64,000 nucleotides of DNA from Gonium pectorale (lineage: Eukaryota > Chlorophyta > Chlorophyceae > Chlamydomonadales > Volvocaceae), in NCBI GenBank assembly GCA_001584585.1, contig LSYV01000006.1, positions 2,989,126 to 3,053,125 of the forward strand, written 5' to 3'. How positions within the stretch are numbered: the first letter of the stretch is position 1; each line of letters opens with the position of its first letter. The notes beneath the pieces were generated by a model. That model ran no database searches. It had not been told where the DNA came from and saw only the letters and a list, made by a program, of their open reading frames with translations. This document shows positions 37,601 to 47,789 of the stretch, piece by piece. A program made the translations under genes and the position numbers.

Positions 37601-38551
37601 GGGCACGCCATGGCGGCCGCCAACCGCTTTGTGGACATGTACACGGGCGGCGCGCTGGCAGCGCTGGTGCTGGAGGGCGTCCAGGTAACCTTATAAGTTT
37701 ACTCCATATCATGAGTAGGCGTCCTGACAAGTGCTAGGGAAGGATAGTCACGAGACTGCATGGGTTGGACTCGTTGGCCGGTAAACGGGCCCACAGCTGT
37801 CGTGCCCAGCTCTATTGCACAACGTGCGAAACACGTACATACCCGTGAGGGAGCTCTAAGTCTTGAATCTGTTATGCCGGTGGGCCTACGGAGTGGGGCT
37901 TGCGGTCATTGAGTGATGGGCTGCTGCGCGCCAATGTGCCCCAATGTGCAGGACGCGCGCGCGGACGTGCTGGCCAAGTGCGTGGAAGAGGCGGCCGGTC
38001 AGGCGGGAGCGGTGGCGCTGCACGTGGCCATGTCGGGCGTGCCGCGCGAGCAGCAGGTGCTGCTGATGCAGGAGCTGGAGGCGCGGGGGGCGCTGCAGCA
38101 GATCACGCGGATGGGCGGTGCCAAGCAGGTGGGCGGGAATGGAGGCGGGTGCCGGGGCGGAAATGCACAAGTGGACATTACGGGGGCACGGGGTCTCGCT
38201 TTTTTGACATGATGCGGTACACGCCCCCCGACGCGCAGCACAGAAACCTCGTCCTCGTGCCGGTGCCTCTCGCACCCGCACTCGCAGGAGCACAGCAGCA
38301 CCTTCACGCTGCTGTGGCGCGGCGACGGGCTGGGCCGGCGCGCCGAGCCGGCTCTGTTGGAGGCGCTGCCCACCTTTCTGGAGCGGACCGACCCCTACGT
38401 GCTGGCTAAGGCGCGGGTGCTGCTGGGCGACCGGCGCGCCACGCTGTTCAGGCAGGTGTCCGCAACGCGGCGGTTGTACGGGTTCGACGACCCGCGCGAC
38501 GGCCAGTGCGGCCCCGAGCAGCTGCGCGGGCTGGCGAGGCGGCGGCTTTGA
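34663..38551 (+). CDS. O-fucosyltransferase-like type II membrane glycosyltransferase
   Basis: Predicted Golgi/ER enzyme using a nucleotide sugar, probably GDP-fucose. Proposed exons: 34663-34803, 34907-35250, 35588-35635, 35728-35942, 36174-37684, 37952-38128, 38288-38551 (about 899 residues). A single membrane span lies at residues 21-43. Family marks are MVQCHRGQLSNRLMCLRAG and LARALQRVLVLP (N-terminal nucleotide-sugar domain), AVHLRRSDWFYYC (HxRxxD motif), LYVSTNADEREKQML and EKAICMQATHFVSSAGSTFS. The long exon also carries Ala/Pro-rich linkers. The C-terminal 300 residues, including LHVAMSGVPREQQVLLMQEL and LPTFLERTDPYVL, match nothing I recognise. The first junction is weak: the signal-anchor frame stops at 34929 and the next frame opens at 34892. 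The third exon is short and chosen by phase. Confidence 0.8.
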
Positions 38552-40936
38552 GCAGGGCCCTGAGTGAGCCGAATGAGCCGCATGTCGTCGATCGAGCATC
38601 CCGACATTGTGCACGGGCGGCGAGCATCAGGAGCATCTTGGTGGCGAACGAGTGCATGGGAGGAATGGCTAAGGTGACGACAGGTCATCAAGGCAGCAGC
38701 ATTCTGCAAGATTGAGCCCACAACATATGACGGCAGGGTCTGGCGAGGGACGCGTGAACGTGCATATCTGTGACCTGGGTGTTGCCATTGATGGCTTCCC
38801 TACCTAGCGCGAACTAGCCCAGGGCATGACCTTGTGCACGTTGCAAGGGTCCGGCCACGCCTCAAACCCCTTCCATGGGCACGCAAGCGTCCCGTCTGTG
38901 GGTGGGGCCGCGCTGCAGCAGTCTGCCCGTAGGTGGCCGCCCTCAAAGGAGGGTTGCCTGAGAGAGAGGGTTGCTAGTCGCCTGAACGCGTACGCGCGGG
39001 AGCCCTTCGTCGGAGTCGAGAGCCTGCTTACTGTTAGAAACCGTAACTGCAGATACTAATACATTTGATGAGAACACTTTCGGAGGCATATGGTACCTAC
39101 CATTCGTGGTGTTGGGCGTCCTGGCGCACGAGGGCCTCCCGCTCTCCTACGCCCCTGCGCCCGTACTGCGGCCGGTGGTCGCTGTGAAAGCCGTGGTGGA
39201 GCTGACTTCGTTCGTTGCCGACGTGAGTGAATAACAAATGGTGCTTACTGGGGCGCTGGGGCGGCTCCGCGCCTCGGTGCAGCAGTGGTTGCGGAGAATT
39301 CGGACCACGTGCGGCTGGCAGCAACACATGCCTCGAACCTCCATACCTATGAGTAAACACGCCCCCGCCTCGTGAGTCGTGACTGCGCGACTTGGTGGGT
39401 ACCGCTGCGCATGTCTGTCGTGCATCGCGCAACGTGTGTTGGCGTATGTTGGGCGTGTCGTCAATGCACGTTCGTTGTCGCAGGATCGTGTCATTTCGAG
39501 GTGAGGCTGCATGCGCCGCTGCGCCGTTGAAAACCGACAAACATGTCATGTTTCAGTGGGTACGAGTTCGTGAAGTTTTAAGTTCTATTGGACGTGCGTT
39601 CTGCGCCCCAGTCGTCTTTTCTTGCGCGCCAGCCCCCTATGTCTGGTCGGTTTCTCCGTTTGTTTCGTGAGTCGGCCTCCCGGACCCGTTGAAGACTGTG
39701 CTTGCACGCTTGGGCGCTCGGTACACTTTGTACGGCGCCCTCGCGCACAAACTGAGCAAGCAGGGCCCATCGTGCCTCGAGTCGACCATGGGAGTGTCTC
39801 GCAGGTGGGGCGCCTTGCCTGTGACGTGAACTGGTGGGGTAGTGTGGTGTGGTGGAGCTGGAAGAGTGGGGTGGGCAGAATGGTTGGGAGGCACCGGGCA
39901 AGGGGCTGGGCTCGTTCTCGGGCGCTTAAGGCATGCCGCGCTCCTGCCGGCGGCTTCCTCGGCTCGCCTGCTGCAGGCGGGGCCTGGCTGCCATCGGATG
40001 CTGGCCGCTGGATGCGCTTGGGGCCGAGCGTCCAGTGATGGAAAGGATTGAGCACTGATACGAGGGCATGTGAGCACACCTCGTGCCTAGTATGGCTGCA
40101 TAGGTAAAAGCCTGGGCGCTCAACGTTCCAAGGTTGCAGCCAAGCGTCTGGTGTGTGCCGGCGGCCACACATTGCGGGTGGTAATCGGCAATTGCAGAGC
40201 GTGGTGTTAACTTGCGTCAAGTGTAATACAGATGCTTCAAATGCGGTGTGAGGCTGGTCCTGGTGTACATAATGAGGGTGCGGTACTCTGCTCGGGTGTG
40301 AATGCAGTTGTGCGTCGAATCGGCATGTAGGCATGAGGACGGGTTGAGCAGGGTGATCCTTGCTGGCAACGCAATGAGCTTGTAAAGCGTACGAACGAAC
40401 TCGTACGACCCCTAGGCTGCATCTCACGTATGTGCATCTTACGTCACGCAGCGGAACCTGCGAAACGCTTCTTTTGGGCCAGTTCCATCCATTTCAGGGT
40501 GTCGTATTGTGTCGTGTCAGCACCCGGTTGTTTGTAGTAGCCGTGCGTGAGCACATCGTGCATTCTAGGCAAGAGCCCAAGTGTGCAGCGGACCTGGCAC
40601 CATGCGCGTCAGAAGGTTGCGAGGCATGTGCACCACATGGCTTTTGGAAGAGGTTCGCTGGAGCTGCAAACCCTGCATGTGCACCCATCAGCCAGCGCAC
40701 AGCATGTACGGCTATGCGGCACATGGGAGGAGCACGGGAAACACACGGGGGGGGGGCTTTAATACCCTGGCTGAGGTACTTAGTGGCATACGATACCGTG
40801 TGCGAACATTGTTCAGTTCGGCGCCGGTCCCTTCGCCACGTATGCGAAGAGCGCGCTCCACCTTCAATTCTGTCACATGTCATTTTGAGCTCTCCCAATC
40901 TCCTCCTAAACAGCATATCTCCCACGAAGCCTAACG
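38552..40936. other. Intergenic; no gene recognised
   Basis: About 2.4 kb, lower in GC than the genes on either side. It must hold the fucosyltransferase-like gene's 3' UTR and the metallophosphoesterase promoter. The open frames, including one of 280 codons on the minus strand at 40427-39585, show no family match, membrane span or splice logic. Confidence 0.5.
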
Positions 40937-43365
40937 ATGTCAGGGCATGAACCGCATGGCTCTGCTACGGCCCGGCGAGTTGTTGTTTCAATAAGCGACA
41001 TTCACGGACTTCATCGTAGAGGAGACGTCATCGATGTTCCTGACGGTGCGGCCAACGGGTCGGTGCCCGTCACACTCCACCTTCCTTCAACCCCACGCTC
41101 CTCCCCTAGCATGTTCTGCTGACAACACGGCGCCATCCAGCTCACCATCTTTTCCAGATCACCTGACCTTAACGGTACCCCCTCCCTCCCGTAACCCCTC
41201 TGCCACTTTCCCTCCCTCCCCTCGCCCTCACCGCAGGCGACGTACTGGTGATTGCAGGCGACATTGAGCTGCGCAGTGCTCGCGACGTGGCGGACCTGGA
41301 GGCCTGGCTGTCTGGGCTGCCGCACCCGCATAAGGTGGTGGGATTCGGGTGAGCCGCGGGGGCCGCCCTGAGCGGCTGCGCCAGCGTACAGCAAAGCGCC
41401 CGACCGGTAGGCGGTGAGGCTGGGAGGGCGAAATGGTATCGGATGAGCCGGAGTTCGACGTCATCTGGTCCTGATGTGAGCTTGACATACGGTATATCAA
41501 GCTCGGGGGCAGGATGATGCAGGTTCAGATCAACGGACGGGCCAGGGCGTGTAACCTCTCTTAGTATGGCTGCCATGCATGAGGTCACACGCACCGGGTC
41601 GACAGCGGTTGAGGGACACGGTGCATGACTCACCCGAGGCCTGCCCCCGCCACCCCACTCCACCCCACGCCATTCCGCCACAGAAACATGGACTCGCTGT
41701 CTTATGGTGGGTCCTGGTTCCTATGGGCGGCATGCTGCGGTTACTGCAAGGGATCGGAGGCCCTCCTCTAGGTAGCCAACTAGGCGGTGCCGCCGGGCGA
41801 CCGTTGCGCCAGGCTGTCCCAGGCTGTGCCCAGGCTTTCACTTCGGACCCCCGTGGCTGGACAGCGCGGGTGCGCAGCCCACTTGATCACATCCTAGCCC
41901 CATGCCAGCCCATGCTTGGAGCCCATCGCGCCGTACGTGATGAGACCGGGGGCTTGCTTGCCTCATGCTGGCCACCCCTCGTCTCTGGCCCCCACCCACC
42001 CACCTGATGCAACGCCGCCGCCCGACGCCTGTGCCGGGGGTGGGCCACGCTGGCGCAGAGGCGGGCGAGGGCCTGCGCATCGCGGGCGCCGAGGTGGTGG
42101 TGGACCGGGTGGTTGAGGTGGCGGGCCTTCGCCTGCTGGCTTCTCCCTGGTCGCCCAGGTTCTATGGCGTGTGGCAGGTGGGGCGGGGCCGCGTGCGTTC
42201 CGCGCGGCAGAGGGGGCTTCAGGCACCCACGTGGTGTCTTGTCAACACGGTTGCATACTCGGAACCCATGCGCGCTTAGTCCGTCTCTGCTCTATTGCAC
42301 TTTGCCCTTGCTCCCTGCATGTGTTCTCTTCCTCCGCTGCGTCCTATGGCTTGATGGCCCCGCCCCTCGCGCCATACCCCGCCACGCCCGGCCCCATGCC
42401 CCAGCTCCGCGACGAGGCCGCGGGCGCGGCCCACTGGAGCGCCCTGCTGCCCCCCGACCTGCAGCTCGACGTCCTGGTGACGCACACACCGCCGTACGGG
42501 CACGGTGACTTGACCCGTGGGTCACACGTAGGGGACAAGCAGCTGCTGGCTGCCGTACAGGTGCGTAAGGTCTTGGGTGCCGGGCCGTTGCACGCCTTGG
42601 CAGGCGTCTATGCTCTGTTCTGGCGGAGTCACCCGTGTGTCGAGTGATGGTTGCAATGCGGGGTTCCCCGATTTGGCGCTCAGCTCCCCGGACTGCGCTG
42701 CAACCAGCAGAGCAGCCAGCCAGGCGCTCTCTCGCCCATCACACGTTGCATGCTCGAACGCGAACGTCCCCATCAAACAAAGAGTTCTCAACCTCCATCG
42801 CCGGCAGGCGCTGCACCGGCCTCCGCGGCTGTGGATCTGCGGCCACATCCACGAGTCGGCGGGCGAGTACCGGGTGCCGCACCCCGCATCGGAGCAGGTG
42901 AGGCGTCGCCCCCTCCCGCCCCGTGCATGTCGGATGACGGGAACGCGGGGCGGGCGGCACGGGAGGTTGGCGATGCGTGGGACCAGGCGGCAAACACGAT
43001 GGGATTGTGCTCCTAGCCGCTGGCCACACATGCCAGCGGGGGTGTGCATGAGTGACGGCAGGGGCAGGTCCTGGCACGATGTAAGCTCGCTCTGCGCTAA
43101 CGCTCCCCTGCCACATATTCGCCCGGGGCAGGGTATCCTGCTGATCAATGCAGCCGTCTTCAACGCGGCATCCAAGAAGGGCTTCGAGCGGCGAGCTCAG
43201 CCGCGGGCGGTGCTGCTACCGGAGGGGCGCGTGGTGGCGCAGGGAGACCCGGCACGGCTGGCTGGGTCGGGTGAGGGTGGGGGTACGGGTGCGGGTAGTG
43301 GGAGCGCACGAACGGAGGCTCAAGGGGAGGTATGGAAGGCGCCGCGGGATTGCGTCATCCTCTGA
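40937..43365 (+). CDS. Calcineurin-like metallophosphoesterase, MPPED/UPF0046-like
   Basis: Seven exons: 40937-41045, 41237-41348, 41684-41706, 42059-42177, 42405-42560, 42808-42897, 43132-43365; 281 codons with consistent phases. Two-metal hydrolase fold: VVVSISDIHG (D21, H23), GDVLVIAGDIE (D45), GNMD (75-77 for NMD), DVLVTHTPPYGHGD (H148) and WICGHIHESAGEY (H186, H188). Length and order fit animal MPPED1/2 and related bacterial phosphoesterases. The motif usually GNH[DE] reads GNMD, so the histidine that normally protonates the leaving group is methionine. The microexon at 41684-41706 (23 bases) encodes exactly this motif. The tail after 43240 is Gly/Ser-rich. There is no targeting peptide; probably cytosolic. 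The substrate is unknown. Confidence 0.9.
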
Positions 43366-46300
43366 CGGAGCTGGCGAAGGTCCAACAAGCTTACTGTACT
43401 ACTAGATGGACATTGTCTCGTCACGTTCCAAACATGCACTTCGCGCGTGCGGCGATAGACTCTGGCGAAGAAGTGACTTGACATGGCAAGTGAAGCGCGT
43501 TACGTCCAGTACAGTTCGACCTGGTCCGGGTGTTTCCGTGTGTCTAATTATCAAAAGCACTGCTACCAGCGTCGGCTTGCAGTTGGACGGCGTTTGCATC
43601 CCCGGTGGCTGTTTGATGGGTGGCAGGATGCGGCGCATCGGCCCCGAGCCCAAGCGGCCCTGTCGGTCCCGCCCCTGCCTTGCGGATTTCATCGACTTTA
43701 GGCATGACGGTACGGATGTCTCTGCAGGTCAGATGATGAGAGCTGCTCAGCCCCGCCGCCGGGGCGGCACTGGCACACCTGCCATACTCGTGGTGCGGGC
43801 ATTAGGGTGCATTAGGGGTCTGAGCCCTTGTGGGAGCGGATGCGGGCCCAGCCGGGCACGAGGACAAGGCCAGGTTCTTGCGTGCATGGGTGCCATTTCG
43901 ACAACGGCAGCGGACGCGGGCACCACTTTTGGTTTCCGCTGCGAAACGTTGCTGACCTTGGACTGTCGCGGAAGGGCGGGGAGCCGGGGACGGTGTGATT
44001 GCCGATGCCTCTTCCTGCGGGTCGTGGCCGGACGCCTGCAGTGCACTATGTGATTTGCCGAATTCCCTCGTTCGCCCGGCCGTTCTTGCCACCTCTTCTT
44101 CACTTGATTGACCGGCGGCCCGCCCGACCTCGTCGCAGGTCGATGTTCAACACTAGGGGGTTGTGGGCTTGCTGTCCCGGTGGATTCCAGTGAGGATGCC
44201 GTGTGGGCATGGCCCCGTGGCTCGCATCCCACACCCGACTGTGCCCCGCCTCTACACGGCTGGCAAGGACCACTGCCCGGCACGAGCCCTGCCTTGACGC
44301 CTCCGTTGGTTCCGACAGCCACGGTCGCTGACCCGAGCGTGGGCGTGTCGAAGTGGCGGCGGGCTGCCGATGGACGTGAAAGGAGGGGAGGGGCGTCAGC
44401 GCGGGTGTACACCCGAAGGGCAGGGCCCGGGTATCAGGCGGGCCAGCAGGCCGGCCAGCAGGCGGGCCAGCAGGCGGGCCAGCACACGCCACAACGGCAA
44501 AGGGGCGGGAGCGCAGTACCGGTAGGCAGGGCAGCAGGATGGAAGCGGGATGGGGTGGGCTAGCCTCCGCCTCCTCCTCGCTGGTACCGTTCTGGCACCA
44601 GCCCAGCGCTCCTGTCGGCGCCCGCTCTTGTAAGCGCCTTCAGCATCAGGGCACGATCAAGGCGCATCCTCAGCCAATGCTCCAACTCCTACGTCCTAAC
44701 TTGGACCCTACCCTCGACGCCGGGCGACGGCGCCGCCGCAGCCGCGTCATCACACAATCGCTCTGACCTTTCCTTCCAGTGCTAGCGGCGCTCTGGCTGC
44801 CACCACCCTCCGTAAGAACCCAACTATCCGTGTCGGAGTCCCTCCATCAGCCTTCACCGCCTCGTCCAACGGAGCAGGCTTCCTCTGTCGCCCGAGCCAC
44901 TGTCACCGCCGCCGCCGTTGCCGCCTCCCAGCCCCCCTGCAATCGGCGTGCAAGTCACGCCGCCGCCGCCGCTGTTCAGCCGCCGCGCCATCGTCACCCG
45001 CACCACCCCCAAACGTCGCACCGCCATCCCCAGCCCTGTGCCGTCGCTACCTGAGCCGCCCTTTCCGCCGCCGCCATCGCCCCCGGTTCTCAGCTTCCGC
45101 GCCGCCGTTGTACGAGCCGGCCTTGTCGGAACGGCCGTCCACTCTGCGAACGTATCCGCCCAGGGCAGGCCTGGCTCCACCTGCCACCTCCCTGCTCACT
45201 ACCTGGTCTCCGCCTTGTCTTGCGAGGCAGCAGCGGCAGTAGCGGCAATAGCCCGTGTGTTCCGTCCGGCCTGGCCCAATCCCGGACGCCGTCACGCCCT
45301 CACGCCCTCCTCCAACGCAGCAGCCGCCCAGCAACCCTCAACCGTTGCTAAGGGTGTTTTACCCTCTCTGCTAAGGTGGGTCGGGAGCCAATCGGCTCGT
45401 GTGGCCTGCAACCCCTCTCTGGGGGAGCCTGTAATCTGTAATCTGCAATCTGTATCTGTATCAACCGTTGCTTGTGCTTTGACGCCATCACCGCCACTGC
45501 CATGCCTTGGCCGCCGTGGCCCGGACCACTGCCGCCGACACTGCCGTCGCCAGTCCTCTGCCAGTCTCCTGCGACTTGTCACCTGAGTCGCCGGTATCAC
45601 GGCCGTCGTCGCTGACGCTGTTCTGTCCTTCACCGATGTTCCATGAGCTTCCAAAGTTCGAATGCCGCCACTGCCATCGCCACCGGCGCACTGCCCCGTG
45701 GCCCTGTCACCCGAGCCAAAAGAAAGCCGTTCAATCTCTTCCCCTCAGCGCGTGGAGCAGGACCACCTTTTCCGCAGGCCCCGCCCGATGGCACTGACGA
45801 CGCCACGCGGGTGGCACCCGAGCGCTCGACAGGGCCCGCGCGGCCGCGGCAGCAATCAATGACATGTGTATGGAGTCCGGCATCGCCCAAAGCGCGAAGA
45901 GCAGCGGACGGAGCGGCAGCGGGTACGGCAGTAGATCGGCTGCCTTGGATGCCTTGGCTCTCCTGGCCCGGTAGACGCAGTGCCGTGGCCAGGGCCAGGG
46001 GCGCGTGGAGCATCAGGTGGGGGAGAAGGCTGCATAGCGTAGAGGGGTGGGGCAGCAGTGCAGCACGGGAGGGTGGGCGAGCGCCGTGGGGTGGTTTGCT
46101 GGGCAGGCATGCTGGAAGCTTACGGCACGCACGCACCCGCATGACGTACGTGAGCACACGGGATGGCGGACGCCATGCGGGCATTTGCGTTCCCTTGGCG
46201 GCACGGCGGACACCCGGCGCGCGACCTGTGGCGATGCCGCTCGTACACAGCTGGCCCGCCTCCCGCGACCGCGCTCTGCTGACCCCGCCTCCCGCGTCGT

Positions 46301-47789
46301 CCGCAGGAGGACCCCCAGGCGGATGACGTGGTGCGCGGAGGCGCAGGAGGGGAGGTCACGGCGACCACGGCTCTGACGAGCGGGCCAGGCGAAACCAGCA
46401 CCACCGGCGCCCCCCCCCCACCGGCTCAACACCTGCCCAGGGCAAGGCCGCAAAGCCCGCAAGGGCATCGGGCGTATCCCTGCGAAACGTGCCAAGTGCC
46501 ACTTTGCGCGCGCCGCTGCAAAGGCCGACAGCGCGTAGGCCGGAAGCGGCGGCGCTGGCGGAAGAGGCGACTGCGGGGCACGGGGGCGACCCGTCCTGCC
46601 AGCCGCCGGAGCTGGCTCAGTGCGCGTTGGCTCCGGTTGATGGCTGCAGGAGCAGTTGGGTTGCGCGGCGCGGTGTGCGCGGGAATGGGAACAGGGAGGC
46701 GGTCGGGGTTTGAGCGCTGCACGGGTAGTGTCGGCGGCATGAGCACATTTGGCGCAGGTGGACAGCAGTCTCATGCGTGCCGTGCCGTTCATCGAGCCCG
46801 TTTGGGGGCGGCGGCGGCGGCGGTGTGCGTGGAGGATCAGCGCAACAGGACATGCCTTCGCTCTTTGTACACTGCCTTGGTCTTGAGTTTGAATTCTTCG
46901 CCCTTCGTCTGGCCTGTTCCTTCTGCCGTTTTGGCCTTTGTCCGTACTCGTTTCGACTCACACCCTTCATGTGGTGATCCACATCGCAACGCACCGCTGC
47001 GTTCGGCGTTACGGATGGCGGTGGGAGGGTTGCCGGGATGGCATTGCTGAAGAGCGAACGTGGCAGTATTGCATTGCAGCGCAGTGACTCTGGCAGCGTG
47101 CGGTGTAAGCACCGTGCAACGCTTGCGCGGCTTACCGCAGGGATACGATGCCGGCTATCGATGCGGCTCTCGTGTGAGAGTGGGGGCGGAGGCAGGCGGT
47201 TCTGCGTGAGCCGGACGCGTAACCTGTAAACAAGGTGGTTGCCGTGTTGAGGCGCGCGGTTCAAGTACATCGCCTCAACACGAGAAAGGAGAACGCATGC
47301 CCTCAAAGTCTCTACAAGGCATGATCATACAATACCTAGTACGCCAACCGCCATGCATAGTCTCTTCAAGATACACGCCCCGAAACCGCGTGGCCCAAAT
47401 ACAAGTGCACCGGTAACGAGGGCGCGTGAAGCTACACCAACAGCATACACACCCAGTACGACATTACGGTAATGCTGCACCGAGCGAGCGAGCAGTGAAC
47501 GCCAGCGGCATGTGAGCCACACCTGGAAGGCGCCCTGCACACGTGCCGCCTGCATCGACACGACAAGCTGCAGGTGGGTGGATGCAAACCAGACACCCTC
47601 AACGCAGGTGGAGCGCACGATAGGCACCACCACACACCCAGATCGGCAAGCTGCTTTTGACCACTGTTGCAGCCGAAGCCTAGGTTGCCAACGGCACGGT
47701 CTTGCGGTGCGGGTGCGCACACTCACGCCCGTTATAACCGACAGGCTCTCCGGGAGAGGCGGGCTCCATCCTCTCGCGCCGGGAGCCCG
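43366..47789. other. Gene-poor, low-complexity stretch; no gene supported
   Basis: 4.4 kb without a gene I can support. It includes a 12-base tandem repeat at 44435-44484 and a CCG-rich, Pro-rich-coding stretch at 44900-45080. A Cys motif frame at 46470-46540 reads PCETCQVPLC followed by ARRCKG, faintly like transposase tails. Frames are broken by stops and lack continuity. Confidence 0.5.
44435..44484 (+). repeat. 12-base tandem repeat (CAGGCGGGCCAG)
   Basis: About four copies of CAGGCGGGCCAG in direct tandem, one with a single substitution (GGCCGG). Confidence 0.8.

Noticed and set aside
39585..40427. 280-codon minus-strand open frame
   Set aside because: Lacks an ATG-led domain, membrane span or family motif; composition (His, Pro, Thr, Cys scattered) looks like non-coding DNA, and long chance frames are common at this GC.
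44900..45590. Pro-rich plus-strand frame (PPPSPP, PPPPSPP)
   Set aside because: CCG-rich low complexity with no signal peptide or continuation; hydroxyproline-rich glycoproteins look similar, but there is no gene context.
46460..46560. Cys motif PCETCQVPLC...RRC resembling a piggyBac-type transposase tail
   Set aside because: Only a few matching positions; no DDE domain or continuous frame upstream, so chance in GC-rich DNA is likely.
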